The notes below the pieces were generated by a model. It was not told where the DNA came from. It saw only the letters and a list, made by a program, of their open reading frames with translations, and did no database searches. The position numbers and the translations under genes were made by a program. Positions 22,513 to 29,125 of a stretch of DNA of 31,695 nt are shown here, piece by piece. Source of the stretch: CAIPBY01 sp041671305 (lineage in GTDB: Bacteria > Patescibacteriota > Patescibacteriia > 2-01-FULL-39-33); contig JBAZBX010000011.1 of the NCBI GenBank assembly GCA_041671305.1, forward strand, positions 1-31,695. The letters run 5' to 3'. The first letter of the stretch is position 1; every line of letters starts with the position of its first letter.

Positions 22513-22806
22513 ATGGAAACAAAAAAAGATGAGGGATTTCAAAAACTGGGCGACTTATTCGTCAACCATCAAACAGTCAAGCCACCAGCTTATCAGTGGC
22601 AAGATTTGGCGTTGCGGGTAATTTCAGAGCTGAGAGTTCCTGGATTCAAGAGAGCTTCGGTATTTAAAGCTTGCAAAGATAATTCCAAAGACTTTATTGA
22701 AAAATGCCTCAATGAAACCAAGGAATTATGTAAGACTGGTGAATGCTGGAAATATTTTTTTAAAGTCTTAGCTGATATGGACAAAAAAATTACTCCTGAA
22801 GAGTAA
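22513..22806 (+). CDS. 97-residue soluble protein of unknown function
   Basis: A mostly helical, charged protein with four cysteines (K-A-C-K, K-C-L, E-L-C-K, E-C-W) spread through the second half. There is no signal peptide, membrane span or recognised motif. Composition resembles the core genes rather than the G+C-rich cassettes, and there is no SD. The near-consensus promoter places the transcript start at the ATG, so the mRNA looks leaderless. It is divergent from the 286-codon gene and convergent with the MEMO-like gene. Confidence 0.7.
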   Translation: METKKDEGFQKLGDLFVNHQTVKPPAYQWQDLALRVISELRVPGFKRASVFKACKDNSKDFIEKCLNETKELCKTGECWKYFFKVLADMDKKITPEE

Positions 22807-22834
22807 TTTTGCATTCTTGCACCCGCATGCTTGC

Positions 22835-22954
22835 GAGCATTAGAAAATCTTGTGCTGATTTTATGCGAGAACGACCAACAAATTATCGCAAGCTCTGTAA
22901 TCAGAGCGTCAGATAATTTTTGGGTAGTGTAGCATAAAATCTAGCCATGATTTT
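22835..22954 (+). repeat. Structured 120-bp dispersed repeat, copy 2
   Basis: The 85-nt core has a perfect outer stem GATTTTATGC (22857-22866) / GCATAAAATC (22932-22941), a perfect inner stem AAATTATC (22880-22887) / GATAATTT (22912-22919) and a tip stem GCTCTG (22892-22897) / CAGAGC (22902-22907) with loop TAAT. It lies in the gap between convergent genes. Confidence 0.88.
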
Positions 22955-22972
22955 TTACGCTCGCGTTTTGGC

Positions 22973-22994
22973 CCCACCTTTTTAAAAAGGTGGG
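22973..22994. terminator. 22-bp perfect palindrome, possible two-way terminator
   Basis: CCCACCTTTTT is followed directly by AAAAAGGTGGG. It lies between convergent genes, but T runs after the stem are short, so it may instead be a mobile palindrome. Confidence 0.5.
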
Positions 22995-23013
22995 TTTGAG
23001 ATAAAGATAAACC

Positions 23014-23805
23014 TTACTCTAATTTAAAATTAGCCACCAAATATCCTACACCAAAAGGCGCTTCATAACTCACTATTTCGGTCTTGCAATTAATATTATT
23101 TAGAATTCCCAAGAGAATTAAAATTGACCTCAAACCGCATTCAGAAGCTTTTTTGACCAACTGCGGATCAATATGCACAATCCCTTGATAGTCATTATCT
23201 TCAAGTAATTTAATTATCTTCTCATCAAATTCCTTGCCCGAAGAACTGTAGGGCAGGGGAGCAGATTCAGTCAGACAATGGCTCATGTCGCCGGAAGCAA
23301 TGACGGCGATTCTTTTGTCTGTATCCATAATTAATTCCTTGAGAGCTTTGCCAAATTCAAAATGAGCCACATTATCCAAGAGAGAAAATCCAACCGGAAT
23401 TACTGCCGGCTTATCCAAATGTTGAGACAGATAATAAAGAGGAATACCAGCGCCATGATCCAACTTGGGCTCAGAAATAATATTGAGCGGTACTTTAGAA
23501 GCGATTTTCTCAGTATTCATAGAAATCAAAACCATCTCTCCGCGAATATTCAACTTGGTTGAAAAATCACCAAAATCTTCAAAATTTATCTCATAATTCT
23601 CGCAAACATTGATAGTAAAAGCATCGGGCTTCATATCGCCATGAGGAGAAATTATAAGCAATACCTCCGGCTTTGAAGCATATAAATCCTTTTCCAAATG
23701 CTCCATAGCGGTTTTGGTTTTCTCAATCTGCTTAATATTGTCCTTGCCTATGCTAGGAATTAGCACTGGCGGATGCGGAGTAATAGCCGCAAAAACTAGC
23801 GACAT
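23014..23805 (-). CDS. MEMO/LigB-type protein (class III extradiol dioxygenase-like)
   Basis: About 263 residues with the LigB/MEMO1 fold. Metal-site blocks are visible: TPHPPVLIPSIG at the start, ISPHGD, LDHGAGIPLYYL and IASGDMSHCL, with three histidines in the expected places. Relatives are either aromatic-ring dioxygenases or the protein B of the AmmeMemoRadiSam system, whose chemistry is unclear. No AMMECR1 or radical-SAM partner is in the window. I start at ATG 23805 (M-S-L-V-F-A-A), just before the first strand; a TTG at 23826 would overlap the preceding gene. Confidence 0.82.
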   Translation of the reverse strand: MSLVFAAITPHPPVLIPSIGKDNIKQIEKTKTAMEHLEKDLYASKPEVLLIISPHGDMKPDAFTINVCENYEINFEDFGDFSTKLNIRGEMVLISMNTEKIASKVPLNIISEPKLDHGAGIPLYYLSQHLDKPAVIPVGFSLLDNVAHFEFGKALKELIMDTDKRIAVIASGDMSHCLTESAPLPYSSSGKEFDEKIIKLLEDNDYQGIVHIDPQLVKKASECGLRSILILLGILNNINCKTEIVSYEAPFGVGYLVANFKLE

Positions 23806-23819
23806 AAATTTTTTGTTAT

Positions 23820-25175
23820 TTACCAATCACCCGTAATAGTCTGGCCTATGGGGTGAACCTCCAAAGTTTCCTTAGTAATTACTTTGATATTCTTTGAATT
23901 ATAATTCATACTCTTGAAGACTGCTCCGCTGAAAATTGGCAATCTTTTGCCATTGGAAATGACATACACGGTATTTACATTTTTGATCTTAATAAGCCAA
24001 CCATCAGGTAGAGTAACTGGATTTCCCGACTGATATTTATCTAATTCTCCTGGTGTCGCCTGGGCTACCTTGAGTCCAGTAAAATTTGCATTTTGAATTT
24101 CCTTATTGATAACCGGCTTCTTCTTGCCACTGATAATATAGAATAATTCTTTGGTCTTGCTATTTTGCATCAAAGTTCCGGTAGGGAACAAGGTATATTC
24201 CGTAATATCCGGACCATCTTGATATAATGTCAAATCAGCGTCAGGCACAATTGTAATTTCATCCTCGCTAAATCCCACCTTGGTAAATACTGTCTTATTG
24301 GAGATTTTGCGTTTAAAAGAATCAACAATCATATAGATATTACCACTGGACTGAGCTTGAAGCAAGGCGAAATTCAAATACTTAATAGGCGGACCGTCTT
24401 CATAAAGATCCAAGTCGCTGTCGCTGACCGTGATAACTCTGGCGGTATCAAATCTGGATGCCAAAATCGCCTTGGATAAAATCTGTCGTCTGAGGCCATT
24501 TTCAATATAATAAACAGTATTGTCCAGATCTGATTGCAAGAGCGAACCATCAGGCCATTTTTTGCTGAAATATTTATTCCAAAGATTCCAAAACATCTGA
24601 TTGCCATGAAGATGTGGAGTATAATTATACAAACCAGCCGTAGCAGTATTTTTTATGGTTACCGATTGATTATCAATGGTATAAGTTTTGTCGGGTTGAA
24701 AACCGAATTCCTTGATATTATCCATATAATATCTAGTCTGAGCGGCAGCGGAATTTACCTGCCTGTAAAATCCTTTCCATCTGTCGTCACAGCCACCACT
24801 ATCCGGACAACCGTAACCGGTGGCTCTGTCATATTGTCCCTGTGAAGGATCTGGATCTTCCAATAAACTTTGCTCTTTCTGTACCAAAATCATCAAATAT
24901 TTAGGATTTATCATCCAAGTACGGGAAACTTCATAAAAAGTTTGTGCAGCTGTTTTGGCATTATTTTCCTTATCAAAACAAACATAATTTTCCAGAGTGC
25001 CATTTCTCTTTTCCAAAAAATTAGTAATACCGCTTTGATCCATGGAAGTATAGTCAGTTAATTCTGAATCAGAAATTACATAACTGGGATCAAATTCAGC
25101 AGCGCTTACATTTCTGCACCCAATTAAGACTAAACTTAAAGAAAAAAATATAAGCAAATAAACTTTGATTTTCAT
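23820..25175 (-). CDS. Secreted lipoprotein with lysozyme-like region and wall-type repeats
   Basis: The N-terminus is a lipoprotein signal: K-I-K, a hydrophobic run, then the lipobox L-I-G-C (Cys about 20). Residues about 35-200 resemble a lysozyme/transglycosylase-like module seen in secreted actinobacterial proteins (T-W-M-I-N-P-K-Y-L-M-I-L-V-Q-K-E-Q-S-L with a likely catalytic Glu, then R-A-T-G-Y-G-C-P). Four degenerate repeats of about 55-60 residues follow (about 205-451), each with the pattern D-G-x-L ... V-Y-x-I-x-x-G-x-x-R/K-x-I ... F ... D-L-x-x-Y. It probably acts at the outer face of the cell. The assignment of enzymatic activity is tentative. Confidence 0.75.
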   Translation of the reverse strand: MKIKVYLLIFFSLSLVLIGCRNVSAAEFDPSYVISDSELTDYTSMDQSGITNFLEKRNGTLENYVCFDKENNAKTAAQTFYEVSRTWMINPKYLMILVQKEQSLLEDPDPSQGQYDRATGYGCPDSGGCDDRWKGFYRQVNSAAAQTRYYMDNIKEFGFQPDKTYTIDNQSVTIKNTATAGLYNYTPHLHGNQMFWNLWNKYFSKKWPDGSLLQSDLDNTVYYIENGLRRQILSKAILASRFDTARVITVSDSDLDLYEDGPPIKYLNFALLQAQSSGNIYMIVDSFKRKISNKTVFTKVGFSEDEITIVPDADLTLYQDGPDITEYTLFPTGTLMQNSKTKELFYIISGKKKPVINKEIQNANFTGLKVAQATPGELDKYQSGNPVTLPDGWLIKIKNVNTVYVISNGKRLPIFSGAVFKSMNYNSKNIKVITKETLEVHPIGQTITGDW

Positions 25176-25204
25176 TATTGGAAAAATTATTATTATTACT
25201 GTTT

Positions 25205-25233
25205 ATTATAGCAAAAATTAAAAATAGTCACAA
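25205..25233 (-). promoter_or_regulatory. Promoter of the lipoprotein gene
   Basis: Minus strand: TTGTGA (25233-25228), a 17-nt spacer, TATAAT (25210-25205). Confidence 0.7.
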
Positions 25234-25250
25234 TGAAATAATAAGTAAAA

Positions 25251-25296
25251 AAAATTAGGGCCGCCCACGCAAGACAAAAATGCGGGCGACCCATCG
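25251..25296 (-). terminator. Terminator of the 25465-25251 transcript
   Basis: On the minus strand GGGTCGCCC and GGGCGGCCC form a 9-bp stem with one G-U pair, followed by TAATTTTTTT. It resembles the terminator at 28566-28605. Confidence 0.85.
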
Positions 25297-25465
25297 GAGA
25301 ACGGGTGAGGAGGAATCACATGTACAACTTCGGGTGACTATGGGTCACCCAGGACGGGGAGCCTACGATTGATACTCCCTGCCCTTCTCGATTAGGCGAG
25401 CAATCGGGCCGAAGAGCTCCGAAAGCTGGCGAAGCAAAGGGAAAATGTACTAAATATATTAAATA
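25251..25465 (-). ncRNA. Candidate structured small RNA, about 215 nt
   Basis: The region between a minus-strand promoter and a strong terminator has no convincing gene, but several hairpins: CGATT/AATCG (25420-25398 area), GGGTGAC/GTCACCC with a 5-nt loop (25333-25351) and a G+C-rich stem around AGGGAG/CTCCCC. Between the last hairpin and the terminator lies GATTCCTCC, an anti-SD-like stretch. It matches none of the RNAs I checked by eye (SRP, tmRNA, RNase P). A 24-codon ORF with a TTG start (25437-25363, M-L-R-Q-L-S-E-L-F-G) also fits inside but has no SD. On the plus strand, AGGAGG before ATG 25320 opens only five codons. Confidence 0.5.
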
Positions 25466-25471
25466 TTCATT

Positions 25472-25500
25472 ATTATATGACAAAAACTGATTTTTTACAA
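25472..25500 (-). promoter_or_regulatory. Promoter of the small RNA
   Basis: Minus strand: TTGTAA (25500-25495), a 17-nt spacer, perfect TATAAT (25477-25472). Its -35 overlaps the -35 of the divergent promoter at 25494. Confidence 0.7.
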
Positions 25501-25522
25501 GTACCCATAAACATGCTAGAAT
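25494..25522 (+). promoter_or_regulatory. Promoter of the 253-codon membrane-protein gene
   Basis: TTTACA at 25494-25499, a 17-nt spacer, TAGAAT at 25517-25522. Confidence 0.65.
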
Positions 25523-25536
25523 AAAAGCACCTATTT

Positions 25537-26298
25537 ATGCATATAACCAAAGAAAATCAAGGGGATGAATTTGACGATGCGCCGATGGAACTTTGGCAAG
25601 AAAGAAAAAATGCCAAATATAATCCGGAGGACGAGGAGGAGGAAGATGATTATGAGAGAGAACCGATACACAAGAAAGGACATTCTTGTCGAAATCTTTT
25701 TGGCTGTCTTTTTCTAATTATAATCATAATCGGACTAATGGTCTGGGGCACATTTAAGTTTGTTATTGGCCCGGCCATCCAAGTTGTGGACAAAATTCCC
25801 AATGATTTCCCGCAAGAAATAGTTCTTTATCAAGCAAATCTTGCCAAAATAAAAGTCCAGACGGCCGAGAGCAAAACAAAAGTTCTAAACTTTCTCAATT
25901 CCGTGCCCGATTGGGTTTCTGCTCCTTTTTTGAAATGGCTCTCTCCAGATCTCAAAACCCAACTTGTCCAGAAAAATTTTAATCAATTGAGCTTGCCAGA
26001 GGAAGTCACGGTTGACGGTTTGCGCAATTCCCTAGAATCCTATAATGCCAAAGACGACAAAACCGTATCCTTGTCTTGGGATAATATAAACAAAACCAAA
26101 GAGGAGATGGCTACTTACTACAAACAGGAACTGGAAAAAAATCATTTTCAAATTGAAGAAAAACTTTCTGACTACAATATTGATTTGGGATTTTGGAAAG
26201 ATGACGTCTTCGGCGCCATCAAAATAGGGGATAGCTTTCAGAATAATGGCAGCGTGGTTGATATGACCGTGAATTATTCTTCCACCACTAACCCGTAA
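25537..26298 (+). CDS. Single-span membrane protein of unknown function
   Basis: A 253-residue protein. An acidic N-terminal segment (E-D-E-E-E-E-D-D-Y) of about 50 residues is followed by one membrane helix (about 54-76: G-C-L-F-L-I-I-I-I-I-G-L-M-V-W-G) and a soluble C-terminal domain of about 170 residues, probably outside the membrane. The domain shows an S-W-D-N-I-N-K-T-K-E-E-M-A-T-Y-Y-K-Q-E-L-E pattern, as in small sensor-like alpha/beta modules, but no named family is recognised. It is separated from the next glycosyltransferase gene by 4 nt, which suggests a cell-surface role. Confidence 0.75.
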   Translation: MHITKENQGDEFDDAPMELWQERKNAKYNPEDEEEEDDYEREPIHKKGHSCRNLFGCLFLIIIIIGLMVWGTFKFVIGPAIQVVDKIPNDFPQEIVLYQANLAKIKVQTAESKTKVLNFLNSVPDWVSAPFLKWLSPDLKTQLVQKNFNQLSLPEEVTVDGLRNSLESYNAKDDKTVSLSWDNINKTKEEMATYYKQELEKNHFQIEEKLSDYNIDLGFWKDDVFGAIKIGDSFQNNGSVVDMTVNYSSTTNP

Positions 26299-26302
26299 AA
26301 AT

Positions 26303-27028
26303 ATGAATATTCTTGGCGTAAAAATTGATAACACAAATTTAGAGGAAATAATAGAAAAGATTTCTGCTTGGATTAATGGCGAAAAGCAAAATAAGCTTTT
26401 TACCGTAAACGCCGAATTCATTTTGGAAGCGCAGAAAAATCAAGAATTCAAAGATGTTTTGAATAATTCTAGCTTGAACACTTGCGATGGCTCAGGCCCA
26501 ATGTGGGCTGGCAAATTTCTGCACGGACAGAAATTAACCAGGGTGACCGGAGTTGATTTGACGGCAAAATTACTAGAATCAAAAATCCCTAGTTTAAAAA
26601 TCTACTTATTGGGCGGTAGTGATGGCGTGGCCCAAGCTGTAAAAAATAAATACCGCGAGGCGCCGATTGTCGGGACTGAATCCGGTGGGAAATTAAAAGC
26701 TAACGAGTGGAAATTGGAAAATAACGATCAAGTCATTAATAATATAAACAATTCTGGTGCCAATTTAATTCTCGTCGCCTTCGGCCAAGTCAGACAAGAA
26801 ATGTGGATTGAGGAAAATTTGCCACTTATGCCAGGCGTAAAAGTGGCCATGGGAATCGGCGGAACTTTTGATTTCTTGTCTGGACAAATAAAGCGAGCTC
26901 CACAATGGATGAGAAAATTAGGACTTGAATGGTTATTTAGATTAATCAAACAGCCAAGTAGAATTAAACGGATTTATAATGCTGTGGTGGTTTTTGGGTT
27001 AATGGTTTTGAGGGAAAAATTCAGATAA
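26303..27028 (+). CDS. WecG/TagA/CpsF-family glycosyltransferase (GT26)
   Basis: A 241-residue enzyme that would transfer N-acetylmannosamine or a uronic-acid analogue to a lipid-linked sugar. Family blocks: TVNAEFILEAQ near residue 35, C-D-G-S-G-P-M-W-A, R-V-T-G-V-D-L, YLLGGSDGVAQAVKNKY, VAFGQVRQEMWIEEN, and GIGGTFDFLSGQIKRAPQW followed by LEWLFRLIKQPSR. The C-terminal appendage that anchors the enzyme to the membrane is present. It lies away from the main polysaccharide block. Confidence 0.93.
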   Translation: MNILGVKIDNTNLEEIIEKISAWINGEKQNKLFTVNAEFILEAQKNQEFKDVLNNSSLNTCDGSGPMWAGKFLHGQKLTRVTGVDLTAKLLESKIPSLKIYLLGGSDGVAQAVKNKYREAPIVGTESGGKLKANEWKLENNDQVINNINNSGANLILVAFGQVRQEMWIEENLPLMPGVKVAMGIGGTFDFLSGQIKRAPQWMRKLGLEWLFRLIKQPSRIKRIYNAVVVFGLMVLREKFR

Positions 27029-27061
27029 GTAAAATTTTATATAAATAAATTAAAATAATAT

Positions 27062-28567
27062 ATGTCATTATTTCACAAACAACCAACAGTCAAAACTCGC
27101 TTTGCGCCAAGCCCAACCGGATTCTTGCATATTGGAAACTTGCGTAGCGTGCTTTTTGAATACTTATTTGCCAAACACAATAATGGAACTTTCTTCCTGC
27201 GCATAGAAGATACAGACCAAGCCAGGGAAGTTGAGGGGGCTGTGGATAACTTATTAAAAATTTTAAAATGGGTCGGAATTGAGCCTGATGAGGGCCTATT
27301 TATCAATTCTGAAGGAAAAGTGGCTGAAAAGGGCAATTTTGGGCCCTACACGCAGTCCCAGAGGCTTGATTTATACCAAAAATACGCCCAAGAGCTGATT
27401 GATAAGGGACATGCCTATTATTGTTTTTGTTCGTCTGAAAGACTAGCCACCTTACGCCAAGAACAGGAGCAAGCCAAGAAACCAACAAAATATGATGGTT
27501 TGTGTAGAAATTTATCTTTGGAAGAGGCCAAAGCCAGGATTACCGATGGCGAAAAATATGTCATTCGCATGAAAATGCCGGAGAATAAAGATATTGAGTT
27601 TGAAGACATGGTGCGAGGCAAAATCAAATTCAATACTCGCGAATTGGACGACCAGGTCCTGCTCAAAGCGGACGGCTTCCCGACTTATCACCTTGCCCAT
27701 GTGGTGGATGATCATCTGATGGAAACCACGCATGTGATTCGTGGAGAGGATTGGCTACCATCAACGCCCAAACATATTATATTATTTGACTATTTTAATT
27801 GGCAAGCACCGATCTATGCGCATGTTCCCAATGTCTTGAACCTCAATAAAAGTAAACTATCCAAACGCCAAGGCGATGTATCTACTGAAGATTATCGCGC
27901 CAAAGGATATTTGCCCGAAGCCTTGATAAATTATTTAGCTCTTCTCGGTTGGAATCCGGGAACCGAGCAGGAGATTTTCTCCATGGAAGAATTAATCAAA
28001 GAATTCTCTTTTGATAAAGTCCATAAGGCCGGGGCTGTCTTTGATCTCAAAAAGCTAGATTGGATGAACAGCGAATATATCAAAAAAATGGATTTGGATA
28101 AATTTATTGATTTAGCCAGGCCGTATCTTGAGAAGAATATCGGCGGAGAAATAAAAAATATTGACGAAAATAGATTGCAAAAAATTTATGAGTTGGAAAA
28201 ACAAAGAATCTTCAAACTGTCCGAAATAGGGGAGGGTGTAAAATTTTTATTTACAGACTCGCTTGATTATGACGGACAAATGCTGGTTTGGAAAAAATCA
28301 AACCCGGAGACAGCCATCAAAAGCCTAAGCTTTCTTATTGATGAACTGAACGATTATTCTGAATCAAATTGGACGGCAAAAGGTTTGGAAGAAAAAATTA
28401 TAAATTTTGTCATCACAAATAATTTCAACAATGGGGAAGTGCTTTGGCCGATGAGAGTAGCCTTGACTGGCCAGGAGAAATCTCCCACGCCATTTGAAGT
28501 GGCAGAAATACTGGGAAAAGAAAAAACGATTGAAAGATTGCAAAAAGCTGTAGAAAAATTGAAATAA
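27062..28567 (+). CDS. gltX: Glutamyl-tRNA synthetase
   Basis: Class I synthetase charging tRNA-Glu (and probably tRNA-Gln, if the amidotransferase route is used). The start has RFAPSPTGFLHIGNLRSVLF with the HIGH-type motif, and KLSKRQG is the KMSKS-type loop (about residue 266). At 501 residues it is of normal bacterial length with the anticodon-binding C-terminal half. A 15-20-residue loop after E-P-D-E-G is slightly long but without repeat character. It has no SD and ends next to a terminator of the opposite strand. Confidence 0.96.
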   Translation: MSLFHKQPTVKTRFAPSPTGFLHIGNLRSVLFEYLFAKHNNGTFFLRIEDTDQAREVEGAVDNLLKILKWVGIEPDEGLFINSEGKVAEKGNFGPYTQSQRLDLYQKYAQELIDKGHAYYCFCSSERLATLRQEQEQAKKPTKYDGLCRNLSLEEAKARITDGEKYVIRMKMPENKDIEFEDMVRGKIKFNTRELDDQVLLKADGFPTYHLAHVVDDHLMETTHVIRGEDWLPSTPKHIILFDYFNWQAPIYAHVPNVLNLNKSKLSKRQGDVSTEDYRAKGYLPEALINYLALLGWNPGTEQEIFSMEELIKEFSFDKVHKAGAVFDLKKLDWMNSEYIKKMDLDKFIDLARPYLEKNIGGEIKNIDENRLQKIYELEKQRIFKLSEIGEGVKFLFTDSLDYDGQMLVWKKSNPETAIKSLSFLIDELNDYSESNWTAKGLEEKIINFVITNNFNNGEVLWPMRVALTGQEKSPTPFEVAEILGKEKTIERLQKAVEKLK

Positions 28568-28605
28568 AAAAATACGCCGCCCCCACTCATCGGAGTTGGG
28601 GCGAC
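28566..28605 (-). terminator. Terminator of the 90-codon gene
   Basis: On the minus strand GTCGCCCC..CTC pairs with GAG..GGGGCGGC (13 positions, one G-U, one mismatch) around a CGAT loop, followed by TATTTTTTT. Confidence 0.85.
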
Positions 28606-28624
28606 ATGTGACACGTACGGGTGT

Positions 28625-28897
28625 TTACTCAAACATGCAACCATTGTGTGCGCGCTTGTGGTTGGTGGTGGCCGGTAGCGGAAAAAGTTTCACAACATTG
28701 AACCATTCGCCGGGGGCATACCACTTCTTGCCGACTTGGTCGAATTCCCAGCCAGCGTCCAATGCCTGCACGACGAGACATTGGATCTCCATTGCTCCGC
28801 GCTCATCTTCACCGCAGAGCTCTCCACCATATTGAATCATTGCAGAGCTCCCCGGTTTGTCAGAACGAATGCTCATCTCGTTTCTACTGAATGACAT
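28625..28897 (-). CDS. Small cassette gene, 90-residue protein of unknown function
   Basis: The ATG has the SD AGGGAGA with a 7-nt spacer. The protein is soluble-looking, with three cysteines and an aromatic middle (D-A-G-W-E-F-D-Q-V-G-K-K-W-Y-A-P-G-E-W). It has no signal peptide and no known motif. G+C is visibly higher than in gltX and the hydrolase gene around it. It has a perfect-consensus promoter, a leader of about 95 nt with a 7-bp hairpin, and a strong terminator, the same plan as the 286-codon gene. An ORF on the opposite strand (28596) is a shadow. Confidence 0.7.
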   Translation of the reverse strand: MSFSRNEMSIRSDKPGSSAMIQYGGELCGEDERGAMEIQCLVVQALDAGWEFDQVGKKWYAPGEWFNVVKLFPLPATTNHKRAHNGCMFE

Positions 28898-28952
28898 TGT
28901 GCATTCTCCCTATGTTGCGGTACTGCTTGGTACCTTGTTTCACATTGCACAT

Positions 28953-28975
28953 GATTGCCAACGTCTTAGGCAATC
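28953..28975 (-). promoter_or_regulatory. Leader hairpin of the 90-codon gene
   Basis: GATTGCC and GGCAATC form a perfect 7-bp stem with a 9-nt loop, about 15-40 nt after the expected transcript start. Confidence 0.5.
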
Positions 28976-28995
28976 ACATCGATTAAACACTTTAT

Positions 28996-29024
28996 ATTAT
29001 ACCTTATTAGCGTTAACTTGTCAA
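28996..29024 (-). promoter_or_regulatory. Perfect-consensus promoter of the 90-codon gene
   Basis: Minus strand: TTGACA (29024-29019), exactly 17 nt, TATAAT (29001-28996). It is the only promoter in the window with both hexamers perfect and the ideal spacing. Confidence 0.85.
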
Positions 29025-29029
29025 ATATT

Positions 29030-29058
29030 TTAACAATTAATTAAAATTCTGTTATAAT
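29030..29058 (+). promoter_or_regulatory. Promoter of the murein hydrolase gene
   Basis: TTAACA at 29030-29035, a 17-nt spacer, TATAAT at 29053-29058. Confidence 0.65.
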
Positions 29059-29086
29059 TAATTCAGTTAGAGATTTTAAGATTCTC

Positions 29087-29108
29087 AAAGTTATAATTTT
29101 ATAACTTT
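29087..29108 (+). promoter_or_regulatory. 22-bp palindrome in the murein hydrolase leader
   Basis: AAAGTTATAA and TTATAACTTT are perfect complements around TT. Its place 29-50 nt after the -10 suits an operator or an mRNA hairpin. Confidence 0.5.
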
Positions 29109-29125
29109 ATCAATTTAATTTTCCC

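Noticed and set aside
27270..27345. Possible repeat insert in gltX after E-P-D-E-G
   Set aside because: The loop is only slightly long and the DNA is neither palindromic nor similar to the other repeats.
28596..28835. 79-codon plus-strand reading frame
   Set aside because: It is the shadow of the 90-codon minus gene and starts within that gene's terminator region.
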